NCBI GenBank assembly: GCA_030425195.1 | Contig: JAUIAV010000006.1 | Location: 1 to 64,000 of the forward strand | Reading direction: 5' to 3' | Length of the DNA stretch: 64,000 nucleotides | Source: Gammaproteobacteria bacterium | GTDB lineage: Bacteria > Pseudomonadota > Gammaproteobacteria > Pseudomonadales > Azotimanducaceae | Shown: one piece after another, positions 50,356-59,321 of the stretch | How positions within the stretch are numbered: position 1 is the stretch's first letter | Layout of the letters: every line of letters starts with the position of its first letter | Notes under the pieces: generated by a model | Database searches by the model: none | What the model was told of the DNA's origin: nothing | The model's input: the letters and a program-made list of their open reading frames with translations, nothing else | Position numbers and translations under genes: made by a program

Positions 50356-50870
50356 CGACTGCTTCCCCATGTGCCGCGCCGGTAATACCGCTCGTGCCAG
50401 ATCCCTTCCTGCGCTTCCCCCTCCAGAGGCATGCGCCAGGTCTTGACCCTGGCCTCATTCAGATCGAGCCGGTACAGGGCCCGCGGCTGTTCGATGGTGT
50501 TCTGAACGTAGGCCTCCGCGGCCTCCGGCGGCACATAGCGTCGGGTGATGCGCCGGTACCGGTCACGCCACTCGTCGTCACGGCCGGTATCGAAGACCAG
50601 TTCCGCTTTGCCCTCGGCAATCACCTTACGGTAGGGCAGCGGCTGCTCGTCGATGCACAGCGCCACCCGGGGATCGTGCTTCAGGCAGGCAAACCACTCC
50701 GACTTCTCGCGAGGCGTGAAATAGATGCAGTCACCCTCCTCATCCGGCTCGTGCAGGAACCAGATGGGCGTGACCAGCGGTGAGCCATCGCCCCTGACCA
50801 CGGCCACCCGCATCAGAATGCCGGGTTCCGCCAGAAAGGCGTTCCGCTCGGACCGGCTCAGAACCGGCAC
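50352..50870 (-). CDS. PNPOx-like flavin or F420-binding protein
   Basis: A 172-residue split-barrel protein of the pyridoxamine-phosphate-oxidase superfamily: A-V-V-R-G-D-G-S-P-L-V-T-P-I-W at the start, F-T-P-R-E-K-S-E-W-F near residue 55, V-A-L-C-I-D-E next. Members bind FMN or F420 (FDOR group). With F420 made here, F420-dependent reduction is plausible but unproven. It lies 12 bases downstream of an acyl-CoA dehydrogenase, same strand. Confidence 0.8.
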   Translation of the reverse strand: MPVLSRSERNAFLAEPGILMRVAVVRGDGSPLVTPIWFLHEPDEEGDCIYFTPREKSEWFACLKHDPRVALCIDEQPLPYRKVIAEGKAELVFDTGRDDEWRDRYRRITRRYVPPEAAEAYVQNTIEQPRALYRLDLNEARVKTWRMPLEGEAQEGIWHERYYRRGTWGSSR

Positions 50871-50882
50871 ACCGGCTTCCGA

Positions 50883-52139
50883 TCAGTTCCCGAAATCCCA
50901 GTTCTCCCCGGCGTGATAGCGGCGCAGAATGTTCTTGGCGATCAGGATCTTGTGCACCTCGTCCGGGCCGTCCGCAATGCGGAGCGTTCTCGCCCCCTGA
51001 TACATGCCGGCCAGGGGCAGATCACCCGAGACCCCGGCGGCACCGTAAACCTGAATGGCCCGGTCCACCACCCGGTGGTAGGCCTGCGGCACGAAGATCT
51101 TGATCGCCGAGATGTCCGTGCGCGGATCCGCGCCGCTCTCCATCTTCTCGGCGCAGTGGATGGTCATGAGCCGGGCGCTCTGGATGTCCATGTAGCTGTC
51201 GGCAATGAAGCCCTGCATGAACTGCTTTTCCTCCAGCTTCTCGCCGCCGTGCACCTCCCGGGTGGTCAGCCGGTCGATCATCAGATCGAAGGCGCGCCAC
51301 ATGGACCCGATGGAGTTCATGCAGTGATAGACGCGGCCGGCGCCGAGCCGGTCCTGGGCCGCCTGGTGTCCGGTACCCGTCCGGCCCAGCTGGTTCTCCT
51401 TCGGCACCCGCACGTTGTCGTAGATGATCTCGCAGTGGCTGGAGGCCCGGCCCCAGACCGGAACACCCCGGACGATGTTCACGCCGGGCGTGTCCTTGGG
51501 CACGATGATCTGGGTCATCTTCTCGTTCGAACCGCCCGGATCATCCGGGTCCGCCGTACGGCACATCACGATGTAGAAATCCGCCGCATGGCCGTTGGAT
51601 GTGAACCACTTGTGCCCGTTGATCACCCACTCGTCGCCGTCCAGTACGGCTTTCGTCTGCAGCGAGCGCGGATCCGAGCCCGGATTGTGCGGCTCGGTCA
51701 TGGAGAATCCGGACTGCATGCGGCCTTCCGTCAGGGGCTTCAGCCACTTCTCATGCTGATCCGGCGTCCCGTACTTCACCAGAATCTTCTGATTGCCGGA
51801 GTTCGGGGCGACCACGCCAAAGAGCGACGCAGCACCCGGGCTGTAGGACAGAATTTCGTTCATGTAGGCATGCTGCATGAAGGACAGGCCCATGCCGCCG
51901 AACTCGGGCGGCAGGTGCGGCGCCCAGAGCTTCGCCTTCTTCACCTTGTCCTGAACTTCATGACGCAGCGCGCGGGCCTCTTCGATCGCCTCGTTGGGCG
52001 CGTTGGCGCTGTCTGAGAGCCATCCCCAGAGCTTGCCCTCGTTGGGCACGATGTCCTGATTGACGATCTCGGCGGTGGCGAGCCGGATCTCGTTGACCTC
52101 GTCATCCAGGGTCGGTACGGGCTTGACGTTCATCGCCAT
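50883..52139 (-). CDS. Acyl-CoA dehydrogenase (ACAD10/11-like)
   Basis: A 418-residue dehydrogenase. The FAD and substrate region reads G-F-S-M-T-E-P-H-N-P-G-S-D-P, and the C-terminal block is I-A-D-G-P-D-E-V-H-K. There Asp replaces the usual catalytic Glu, as in the ACAD10/11 group that acts on 4-hydroxy or phosphorylated acyl-CoA. It feeds electrons to ETF. It leads a possible operon with the PNPOx-like and zinc-ribbon genes. Confidence 0.9.
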   Translation of the reverse strand: MAMNVKPVPTLDDEVNEIRLATAEIVNQDIVPNEGKLWGWLSDSANAPNEAIEEARALRHEVQDKVKKAKLWAPHLPPEFGGMGLSFMQHAYMNEILSYSPGAASLFGVVAPNSGNQKILVKYGTPDQHEKWLKPLTEGRMQSGFSMTEPHNPGSDPRSLQTKAVLDGDEWVINGHKWFTSNGHAADFYIVMCRTADPDDPGGSNEKMTQIIVPKDTPGVNIVRGVPVWGRASSHCEIIYDNVRVPKENQLGRTGTGHQAAQDRLGAGRVYHCMNSIGSMWRAFDLMIDRLTTREVHGGEKLEEKQFMQGFIADSYMDIQSARLMTIHCAEKMESGADPRTDISAIKIFVPQAYHRVVDRAIQVYGAAGVSGDLPLAGMYQGARTLRIADGPDEVHKILIAKNILRRYHAGENWDFGN

Positions 52140-52198
52140 GCGGTTTCTCCCTCCTTAGTGTCAGCCCTCTAATCTAACCAATCCTGCGCTCCCTTGCA

Positions 52199-52234
52199 TG
52201 GATTAAGGAATGGATTAAGGAATGGATTACGGCA
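52199..52234. repeat. Three 12-bp tandem repeats with decaying copies
   Basis: ATGGATTAAGGA occurs exactly at 52199-52210 and 52211-52222 and with two changes at 52223-52234; weaker ATGG-like copies continue to about 52268. It lies between the divergent acyl-CoA dehydrogenase and MBL genes. It is probably slippage-derived. Confidence 0.85.
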
Positions 52235-52334
52235 TGGAGTACGCGGCATGAAAAACGCAGCATGGACGTGACACACGCCCGTCGCGGCAATCCGATATAC
52301 TGACCCGTTCTCCGTACTTCGAGCAGGAGCGGCC

Positions 52335-53447
52335 GTGACCGATCTCCAGTACCCCTACGACAGCCACCCCGAGCCCGGAACCACCATCGAGGTCGCGCCG
52401 GGCGTGCGCTGGCTCACCATGCCCATGGGTGGCGGCTCCCTGAACCACATCAATCTCTACCTGCTGGAAGACGCCGACGGCTGGTGGGTGGTGGACACGG
52501 GCCTGTCCATCGACGAAACCCGGGACCATTGGCACCGGATTTTCGAGCGCGAACTCGACGGCCGGCCGGTGGTCGGCGTCATCTGCACCCACATGCACCC
52601 TGACCATATCGGTCAGGCACTCATGATCACGGAGCATTTTCAGTGCCCGCTCTACATGACCCGTGCCGAGTACTACCAGGCCAGGGCATTCTCGGCACCG
52701 GGCGGGCCGTCCTACCAGTCCAGCTGGATCGGCCAGCAGTTCTACCAGCGTGCCGGGATGCCGCTCGAGTACCTGGAATCCCTCCGCAGGTCCTGGGAGG
52801 AGCGGTCGAACTCCGGCATGAGCATGCCCGAGATGCCGGCCGGCTACATGCGGCTCCAGGACGGCAACACGCTCACCATCGGCGGCCGTGACTGGCGGGT
52901 GGTGGTCGGTTCGGGGCATTCTCCGGAGCACGCCTGCCTGTACTGCGCGTCGCTGAAGGTCATGCTGTCCGGCGACCAGATCCTGCCCGTGATCACCTCG
53001 AACGTGAGCGTGCATCCCACGGAACCCCTGGCGAATCCGCTGAAGGACTGGATGGAGTCACACGACAGGTTTCTGAACACTCCGTCGGACACCCTCGTCC
53101 TGCCGGCCCACAATCTGCCGTTCTACGGCGTCCGTCAGCGCCTGCGGGATCTGATCAGCCACCATGAGGACCGGATGCTCGCCATCGAGGAGCACTGCGC
53201 CACTCAGCCCGCCACCGCCAAGGAACTGCTGCCGGTGCTGTTCTCCCGGAAGCTCGATCCACGGCAGATGATGATGGCGCTCGGCGAAGCCATCGCCCAT
53301 CTGCACCTGCTGGAGCATCGGAACCGGATCGAGCGGACGCTGTCCGAGGACGGGTGTTACCACTACGTCTCCATCGACCCGGATCTTTCCCGCCGGTCTC
53401 ATCCGGACCGTCACGACGCGCCCAGCGACGGACCGGTGCTGGTCTGA
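52335..53447 (+). CDS. MBL-fold metallo-hydrolase
   Basis: A 370-residue metallo-beta-lactamase-fold enzyme starting at GTG 52335. The metal motif is His86-Met-His88-Pro-Asp90-His91 (T-H-M-H-P-D-H-I-G), with a further His in G-S-G-H-S-P-E-H. The C-terminal half has a winged-helix-like extension typical of this subgroup. It may be a lactonase or thioesterase; the substrate is unknown. It ends 16 bases before the small membrane protein. Confidence 0.88.
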   Translation: MTDLQYPYDSHPEPGTTIEVAPGVRWLTMPMGGGSLNHINLYLLEDADGWWVVDTGLSIDETRDHWHRIFERELDGRPVVGVICTHMHPDHIGQALMITEHFQCPLYMTRAEYYQARAFSAPGGPSYQSSWIGQQFYQRAGMPLEYLESLRRSWEERSNSGMSMPEMPAGYMRLQDGNTLTIGGRDWRVVVGSGHSPEHACLYCASLKVMLSGDQILPVITSNVSVHPTEPLANPLKDWMESHDRFLNTPSDTLVLPAHNLPFYGVRQRLRDLISHHEDRMLAIEEHCATQPATAKELLPVLFSRKLDPRQMMMALGEAIAHLHLLEHRNRIERTLSEDGCYHYVSIDPDLSRRSHPDRHDAPSDGPVLV

Positions 53448-53463
53448 CTGCCGCGCCGCAGGG

Positions 53464-53763
53464 ATGAACAAGGCGCAGCTGAAGCGGAAGGTAGCCGAAT
53501 ACACCTACCGGCTCATGCACTGGGGGAATCGCCGGGTGCCGCCGGGCCTGAGAACCCTGGTCGGTTTTCTGTTCATGGTCGGCGGGGTCTTCGGTTTTCT
53601 GCCCGTGCTCGGATTCTGGATGTTCCCGCTCGGGGTCGCCTTCGTCGCGCTGGACGTGCCCCCTGCCAGACGCCGCCTGGACGGCTGGATGGAGCGCCTG
53701 CACCGGGAATCAGAAATCGACGAGGATCACGTGGGTCTCGATCATCCCACGTCCAACCAGTAG
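53464..53763 (+). CDS. Small membrane protein (PGPGW-like)
   Basis: A 99-residue protein with a basic N-terminus and two adjacent helices (residues about 32-65) in a glycine-rich V-G-F-L-F-M-V-G-G-V-F-G-F-L-P-V-L-G-F-W-M region, similar to PGPGW-type small proteins. The tail is acidic. Its 3' end overlaps the convergent MBL gene by 22 bases. Function unknown. Confidence 0.72.
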   Translation: MNKAQLKRKVAEYTYRLMHWGNRRVPPGLRTLVGFLFMVGGVFGFLPVLGFWMFPLGVAFVALDVPPARRRLDGWMERLHRESEIDEDHVGLDHPTSNQ

Positions 53764-54626
53764 CCGCCCTCCGTTCTCGGCCGTACCCGGCCTGCGGTCG
53801 GGGTGGCGAAGTGGGTGCCGATGATGAGGACGTCGGTTCCGGAATAGGTAGCGAGAAACTTCTCCCGGGTCTTCAGGCCGGCGGCCTGATCGAAATCCGC
53901 TGACGAGCACCAGTCCACCCGCGTCATCTGACAGGGGTGATGGAAGCAGTCGCCGGTGATGAGTGCCGCCTGACCGCCGGACCGGATACCGATGCTGACA
54001 TGCCCGGGCGTGTGGCCGGGTGTCGGTGTCAGAGTCACCTCCTCGCAGACCTGATGCTCCCAGTCGACCAGATCCACCAGTCCCGCCTCCACCACAGGCC
54101 GGACCGAGTCGTCCATTACACCGTCATTCAGCGCATCCGCCTCGGCGCCGTTCCAGTACTCGTACTCCTTCTCGGCCAGAAGGTAGCGGGCATTCGGAAA
54201 GGTGGGCACCCAGGCCCCATCCATGAGCATGGTGTTCCACCCGACGTGATCCACGTGCAGGTGCGTGCACAGCACCGTATCAATGGATTCTCTCGGATAG
54301 CCGGCTGCTTCCAGATCCTGCAGGAAGGACGTCTGCAGGTTGGTCCAGTTCGGAATCGAGCGCTGCTTGTCGTTGCCGATACAGGTATCGACGACGATGC
54401 GCCGTTCGCCCGTGTCCACCACCAGCGCATGAATGCTCATCACCAGATTGCCCTCGGCGTCCATGAAGTGCGGCGCCATCCAGTCGTACGCCCGGCAGGC
54501 TTCCGGTGTCGCATCGGGCAGTATGAACTTCGATCCGCCGGTGACTTCCATCTCCACGATCCGGGTGACGGTCACGTCCCCGATCCGCCACTGGCGTCCT
54601 CTTGTCAGCTCTTCGATTCCAGACAT
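53742..54626 (-). CDS. MBL-fold metallo-hydrolase, lactonase-like
   Basis: A 294-residue MBL enzyme. Metal motif His122-Leu-His124-Val-Asp126-His127 (T-H-L-H-V-D-H-V-G-W), then P-T-P-G-H-T-P-G-H and I-G-T-H-F-A-T-P-T. The layout is close to AttM/AiiA-like lactonases (N-acyl homoserine lactone or similar lactones). ATG 54626 has GAGGGG at a good distance; an earlier ATG (54650) is weaker. It lies divergent to the acyl-CoA synthetase. Confidence 0.87.
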   Translation of the reverse strand: MSGIEELTRGRQWRIGDVTVTRIVEMEVTGGSKFILPDATPEACRAYDWMAPHFMDAEGNLVMSIHALVVDTGERRIVVDTCIGNDKQRSIPNWTNLQTSFLQDLEAAGYPRESIDTVLCTHLHVDHVGWNTMLMDGAWVPTFPNARYLLAEKEYEYWNGAEADALNDGVMDDSVRPVVEAGLVDLVDWEHQVCEEVTLTPTPGHTPGHVSIGIRSGGQAALITGDCFHHPCQMTRVDWCSSADFDQAAGLKTREKFLATYSGTDVLIIGTHFATPTAGRVRPRTEGGYWLDVG

Positions 54627-54731
54627 ATCCAACCCCTCGCGGTTCGTCATGGGCCGGAGGATGACACAGGGCGCTTGATGGGGCGAATGGTGACCGTTAT
54701 GTTGAGCGCAACGGTAGGGAGAACTGAATTC

Positions 54732-56540
54732 ATGGGCCTTGTAGACACTGTCCGTACGCTATCCAATCTGCCGACGCTGCTGACCCTGAAAAAAGGCATG
54801 GCACCGCGTCCGCTCACAGACACCGACTGTTTCGGTGCGCAGGTCGCCCGCAATGCCGAAGCCTTCGGCGAGCGTACGGCATTCCTGTTCGAAGGCCGAT
54901 CGGTGACCTGGGCGGAGTTCAACGCGCTGGCCAACCGGCTCGCGGACACCTTTCTGGCCAGCGGCCTGAACCGCGGTGACACCGCCAGCGTGGTGATGGA
55001 AAACCGGATCGAATTTCTGGCCACCATCGTCGCGCTGAACAAGCTCGGCGCCATCGGCGCTCTCATCAACACCAACCTGAGAGGCCGCCAGCTGTCGCAC
55101 TGCATCACCGTGGCGAACTCGAAGATGTGCATCTTCGGCGAGGAGCTCAGCGACGCCATTGCCGAGGTGAAAGGCGACCTGCCACTCGAGGAAGGCTCCG
55201 ACTACTTCTTCGTCGCCGACAGAAGTGACCGGGCTGCGCCGAACTGGTCCCGGGACCTGCTCGCCGAGGCCGCCGGCGCTTCTGCCGCCAATCCGGCGCT
55301 CACCGATCAGGTCACTCTGGGCGAGAACTGCCTGTACATCTACACCTCCGGCACCACGGGCCTGCCCAAGGCGGCCGTGATGTCCAATCGCCGTTTTCTG
55401 CAGAGCACGGGCCTCTCCCACCGGGCACTGTACAGGGCCACGGAACAGGATCGCTTCTACGTGTGCCTCCCCCTGTATCACGCCACCGGACTGATGATCG
55501 GCGTGGGTGCTGCGATGTCCTCGGGTGCCAGCACGTTCATCCGGCGGAAGTTCTCTGCCAGCAATTTCCTGCCCGAGGTCAGGGAACACAACACCAATCT
55601 GCTGATCTACATCGGCGAGCTCTGCCGCTATCTGATGAACACGCCGTCTAAACCGGACGATGCGGATAATCCCCTGCATACCATGACGGGCAACGGCCTG
55701 AGGCCCGACATCTGGATGCCATTCAAGGAACGGTTCGGCATCAGAAGGATCAGCGAGTTCTACGGGGCCAGCGAAGGCAACGTGGCTTTCGCCAATCTGC
55801 TGAACAAGGACTGCACGGTCGGCATGACGGCCGCCAGAGTCGCCCTGGTCAAGTACGACGTGGATGCGGACGAGATCGTCAAGGCCGACAACGGGCGCTG
55901 CATCGAGGTGGCGCCGGGGGAGCCCGGGCTGCTGCTCGGTCACATCAACGAGGACGCCGTTTTCGAGGGCTACACGGACCCGGAGGCTACGGAGAAGAAG
56001 ATTCTGCGCAACGTGCTGGAGGATGGCGATGCCTGGTTCAACTCCGGTGACATGATGCGGGTGGTCGACGTGGGCTATACGCTGGGCTACGACCACTATC
56101 AGTTCGTCGATCGGATCGGCGATACCTTCCGCTGGAAATCCGAAAACGTCTCCACCAACGAGGTGGGTGAAATCATCAACGGCTTCGACGGCATCCGGTT
56201 CTGCAACGTCTACGGCGTCGAAGTGCCCGGGGCCGATGGACGGGCCGGCATGGCCGCCGTCACGCTGGCGGAAGGCACGGAAACCCTGGATCTGGACGCT
56301 TTTTCCCGCTACGTGAACGAGAGCCTGCCCGTCTACGCCCGGCCGGTCTTCATCCGCGTGCAGCCGGACATCGACGTCACCGGCACCTTCAAGATGGTCA
56401 AGGGCGATCTGAAGAAAGCCGCGTACGATCTCTCGAAAATCAGCGATCCGGTTTACGTGATGAAGCCGCATTCCGAGGTCTACGAGCCGCTGGACGAGGC
56501 CTTCGCGGCCGTCATCGGCCGCGGCGAGGCCGGCTACTGA
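54732..56540 (+). CDS. Long-chain acyl-CoA synthetase (FadD/FATP type)
   Basis: A 602-residue AMP-forming ligase. The P-loop motif Y-T-S-G-T-T-G-L-P-K-A-A-V, the adenine motif F-Y-G-A-S-E-G-N and the C-terminal T-G-T-F-K-M-V-K-G-D-L with catalytic Lys are present. The pattern with Y-V-C-L-P-L-Y-H-A-T-G-L and G-N-V-A-F-A-N resembles very-long-chain acyl-CoA synthetases (FadD6/SLC27). It activates fatty, bile or sterol-derived acids. ATG 54732 is chosen over an internal frame that overlaps the divergent MBL gene. Confidence 0.92.
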   Translation: MGLVDTVRTLSNLPTLLTLKKGMAPRPLTDTDCFGAQVARNAEAFGERTAFLFEGRSVTWAEFNALANRLADTFLASGLNRGDTASVVMENRIEFLATIVALNKLGAIGALINTNLRGRQLSHCITVANSKMCIFGEELSDAIAEVKGDLPLEEGSDYFFVADRSDRAAPNWSRDLLAEAAGASAANPALTDQVTLGENCLYIYTSGTTGLPKAAVMSNRRFLQSTGLSHRALYRATEQDRFYVCLPLYHATGLMIGVGAAMSSGASTFIRRKFSASNFLPEVREHNTNLLIYIGELCRYLMNTPSKPDDADNPLHTMTGNGLRPDIWMPFKERFGIRRISEFYGASEGNVAFANLLNKDCTVGMTAARVALVKYDVDADEIVKADNGRCIEVAPGEPGLLLGHINEDAVFEGYTDPEATEKKILRNVLEDGDAWFNSGDMMRVVDVGYTLGYDHYQFVDRIGDTFRWKSENVSTNEVGEIINGFDGIRFCNVYGVEVPGADGRAGMAAVTLAEGTETLDLDAFSRYVNESLPVYARPVFIRVQPDIDVTGTFKMVKGDLKKAAYDLSKISDPVYVMKPHSEVYEPLDEAFAAVIGRGEAGY

Positions 56541-56553
56541 GCGCTGACCGGCG

Positions 56554-57885
56554 CTAGTCCGAGAAGATCCGGCCCGCCCAGATCGTGAGTCCCCGGGTCA
56601 CGCTGGTGAAGTGGTCCGAATCGATGAGCGGGAGGTCGCCACAGACCTTTGCCAGATGCCCTCGTACCACCTGGGACCGGGCCATGCCGCCGGTCAGGTA
56701 GACGGCGTCCGGCTCGCAGCCGCCCTGGATACGGGTTTCGCGGATCAGCCCGGCCAGATGCTCCAGCAGCCGCTCGGCGCTCGTTGCCAGATCCTGCCGG
56801 CTGCAGGCCACCTGCAGCCCCGGTTCCACGAAATCGAGCCCCGCAGACGCCTCCTTCGCAGCCGACAGACCGATTTTCGCCTGTTCCGCCTCCCGCAACA
56901 GCCGGTAGGTCGCCCTGCCCTCACGCAGCCGGATGAGCCGCACGAAGCGCTCCGGGTTCACCGCCTCCCGCCAGATCTCCTCGAAACGCTCGCCGGTTGC
57001 CCGATTGAAGAAGCGCTGCTGGGCATTCACGTCGTTGGTGCTCACCGCATCCACGAAATACCCGTTCGCGATGGGCAGGCCCGACCGGAGCCGATCACCC
57101 ATACCGAAGCTGGGCATGAGGGCTTTCAGCGCCAGCATCTGATCGTAATCGTTCCCGCCCAGCCGTTCTCCACTGTGACCGAGCACGTCCGCTTCACGAT
57201 TCCGCACCGACCGGCGGTCCGGGCCAACCCGCACGAAAGAGCAGTCCGTGGTGCCGCCGCCGATGTCCACCACCAGTACCCGCTGCTCCCTATCGAGCGA
57301 CGCCTCGTAGTCGAAGGCCGCCGCCATGGGCTCGTAAAGAAACGCCGTTTCCTCGAATCCCGCCTCCCGGGCCGCAGCCACCAGCATGGTCAGTGCCTGC
57401 TGATTCTCGGCCAGACCCTCGGCCCCCTGAAAATTGACCGGCCGTCCGATGACGACTTTCTCGACCGGGACGCCGGCTGCCTGATCCGCCGCCGATTTCA
57501 CATTCGCCATCATGGCCGCCACGATGGAGATGAACCGCTCCTTCACCTGCTCGGACAGCCCCGGGGCGCCGAGGAAGCTCTTGGGGCTCTTCACGAAATA
57601 GCCTTCCGTCGGATCCCGGAGGTACGCATCCAGGGCTGTCTGACCGAAGCGCAGATCCCGGTAGCTCTGGGTGGTCATGTCCAGGGCCGCATCGTCGCCG
57701 AGCTCCAGCTCGAAATCCGCCTTGGGTGCATAGAGTGTGGAGGGGATGAGCGGTTCGCCGTTCTCCAGCGGCGCCAGTCGGATGTCGATCTCCGACCGGG
57801 GAGAAGGCGCGGTTGTGAGCGCGATCGCGCAATGGGACGTGCCGTAGTCGAACCCGGCAACCAGGTTCGTCGATGTCGCTGACAT
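56554..57885 (-). CDS. yegD: Hsp70-like chaperone protein
   Basis: A 443-residue actin-fold ATPase, Hsp70 ATPase domain only. The phosphate-1 loop is G-F-D-Y-G-T-S-H-C-A, phosphate-2 is V-V-D-I-G-G-G-T-T-D-C, and the adenosine motif is L-T-G-G-M-A-R-S. No C-terminal peptide-binding domain follows, consistent with the YegD subfamily. Function is unclear even in E. coli. Its stop is 13 bases from the convergent acyl-CoA synthetase stop. Confidence 0.88.
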   Translation of the reverse strand: MSATSTNLVAGFDYGTSHCAIALTTAPSPRSEIDIRLAPLENGEPLIPSTLYAPKADFELELGDDAALDMTTQSYRDLRFGQTALDAYLRDPTEGYFVKSPKSFLGAPGLSEQVKERFISIVAAMMANVKSAADQAAGVPVEKVVIGRPVNFQGAEGLAENQQALTMLVAAAREAGFEETAFLYEPMAAAFDYEASLDREQRVLVVDIGGGTTDCSFVRVGPDRRSVRNREADVLGHSGERLGGNDYDQMLALKALMPSFGMGDRLRSGLPIANGYFVDAVSTNDVNAQQRFFNRATGERFEEIWREAVNPERFVRLIRLREGRATYRLLREAEQAKIGLSAAKEASAGLDFVEPGLQVACSRQDLATSAERLLEHLAGLIRETRIQGGCEPDAVYLTGGMARSQVVRGHLAKVCGDLPLIDSDHFTSVTRGLTIWAGRIFSD

Positions 57886-57966
57886 GGCAGGAGGGTCTTT
57901 TCGCCGGGGCCGCGCAGTTTACCGTCCAGATTACGGCTGGCAAGGTTCTGGCGATGCGAAAAGGAA

Positions 57967-57994
57967 GAACCCCGGGCAGGGACGCCCGGGGTTC
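57967..57994 (-). terminator. Strong hairpin with T-rich tail in the yegD leader, minus strand
   Basis: A perfect 11-bp stem (GAACCCCGGGC / GCCCGGGGTTC, 6-base loop) runs on the minus strand into TTCCTTTT. It lies 81 bases upstream of the yegD ATG, between divergent genes, where no known transcript should end. It may attenuate yegD or end an unannotated small RNA from 57995-58126. Confidence 0.6.
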
Positions 57995-58126
57995 CAGCTC
58001 GCTCGGCGGGGGGACGGGAGGAGGTACCTCGAGAGCCTGAGCTCCTTCGGCAGGGACGCCGTCGCGAACTTGGTGCCATACTAGGCGGCGCTGACTGAAC
58101 GCATCCTGAACACGCACACAAACAGC

Positions 58127-58699
58127 ATGCTCTTCACCCGGTCATTCAAGGACGGCATCCGGGCAGGCCGGGTCACCCGCACCTATCGATGCTGGAAGCG
58201 CCCCCAGGCCAGAGTGGGCGGGCGCTACAATCTGGCGCCGGACGGCGTCATCGAGGTCACCGGCATGGATCTGGTTCCGCCGGATGCCATCAGCGACGCA
58301 GATGCCATTGCGGCCGGCTACCCGGATGCCGGGTCGTTGTTGGCCAGTCTCGGTGCTCCCGCCGGGCCCATCCATCTGGTGGAGTTCCGTTACCTCGGCA
58401 GCGGTCTGGTCGGCCAGCCGGACCGGGACCCGGTGGACGGGCCCCAGCTCGACACCCTGCTGACGAAGCTCGACAGAATGGATGCGCGGTCCGGCCAGCC
58501 CTGGACGCGCGCCGTGCTGAAAACGCTGGCCGAGCAGCCGGGCCGCCGCGCGGGAGATCTGGCAGGGGTTTTCGGCTGGGACACCGCCACCTTCAAGCGC
58601 CAGGTGCGCAAACTGAAGGGGCTGGGACTCACGGTATCACTGGAGACCGGTTATACGTTGTCTCCGCGGGGACGGCAGGTGCTCGAGGCAGCGGCTTGA
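58127..58699 (+). CDS. ASCH-like protein with a winged-helix C-terminus
   Basis: A 190-residue protein. Residues 1-90 resemble the ASCH (PUA-like) domain: L-F-T-R-S-F-K-D-G-I-R-A-G-R-V-T-R-T at the start with the basic cleft, then G-G-R-Y-N-L and E-V-T-G-M. Residues 105-190 look like a winged helix (T-R-A-V-L-K-T-L-A-E-Q-P, K-L-K-G-L-G-L-T, G-Y-T-L-S-P-R-G). RNA or nucleotide recognition combined with DNA binding is a plausible role. The stop overlaps the HAD gene start by 3-4 bases. Confidence 0.75.
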   Translation: MLFTRSFKDGIRAGRVTRTYRCWKRPQARVGGRYNLAPDGVIEVTGMDLVPPDAISDADAIAAGYPDAGSLLASLGAPAGPIHLVEFRYLGSGLVGQPDRDPVDGPQLDTLLTKLDRMDARSGQPWTRAVLKTLAEQPGRRAGDLAGVFGWDTATFKRQVRKLKGLGLTVSLETGYTLSPRGRQVLEAAA

Positions 58700-59316
58700 A
58701 CGGAATCGACGCCATCCTGTTCGACCTGGGGAACGTCGTCGTGGAAGTGGACTTCCGGCGGACGTTCCGGCGATGGGCGGACAGCAGCGGCGTGCCGTTG
58801 TCCCTGATTCACGAACGCTGGTCCGAGGACGACGCTTACCGGGCGCACGAGACGGGCTCGCTCGGTTTCGACGGATACGTGGAAGCCATGACGGAACGGC
58901 TCGGTGTCACCATGAGCCGGGGAGACTGGGAGAATGGCTGGAACGACGTGTTCGTCGGCCCCTACCCAGGCGTTCAGAAGGCTCTGGCCGCACTGTCCGG
59001 CCGCGTGCCTCTCTATGCCTTCACCAATACCAACCCCACCCATGAAGCCGAATGGCGCGCGCGGTATCCCCACGCGCTCGTTCACTTCCAGGATATCTTC
59101 GTCTCATCCAGGATGGGCATGCGCAAACCGGATCAGGTTGCCTTCGAGTGGGTCGTTGAGGCCATGGATACCGCACCGGAGCGCATTCTCTTTCTGGACG
59201 ATCATCCGGCCAATGTGGACGGCGCCCGGCGGGCGGGCCTCACCACCGTGCAGACACGCGGAGAAACCGAGGTGCTGGCGGCTCTCGAGGCGTTCGGGCA
59301 TCGCATCCCGGACTGA
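58696..59316 (+). CDS. HAD-superfamily phosphatase (YihX-like)
   Basis: A 206-residue HAD phosphatase starting at TTG 58696 (TTGA overlap with the upstream stop). The first motif is L-F-D-L-G-N-V-V-V-E-V-D-F (nucleophile Asp10), matching the YihX type that dephosphorylates sugar phosphates such as glucose-1-phosphate. F-L-D-D-H-P-A-N-V carries the motif IV Asp pair, and K-P-D carries motif III. The TTG start is chosen as the only one joining the domain. Confidence 0.87.
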   Translation: MNGIDAILFDLGNVVVEVDFRRTFRRWADSSGVPLSLIHERWSEDDAYRAHETGSLGFDGYVEAMTERLGVTMSRGDWENGWNDVFVGPYPGVQKALAALSGRVPLYAFTNTNPTHEAEWRARYPHALVHFQDIFVSSRMGMRKPDQVAFEWVVEAMDTAPERILFLDDHPANVDGARRAGLTTVQTRGETEVLAALEAFGHRIPD

Positions 59317-59321
59317 CGGTA

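Noticed and set aside
57967-57994. tRNA or tRNA-Sec gene in the yegD leader
   Set aside because: A single hairpin without cloverleaf arms or a CCA end; does not resemble selC.
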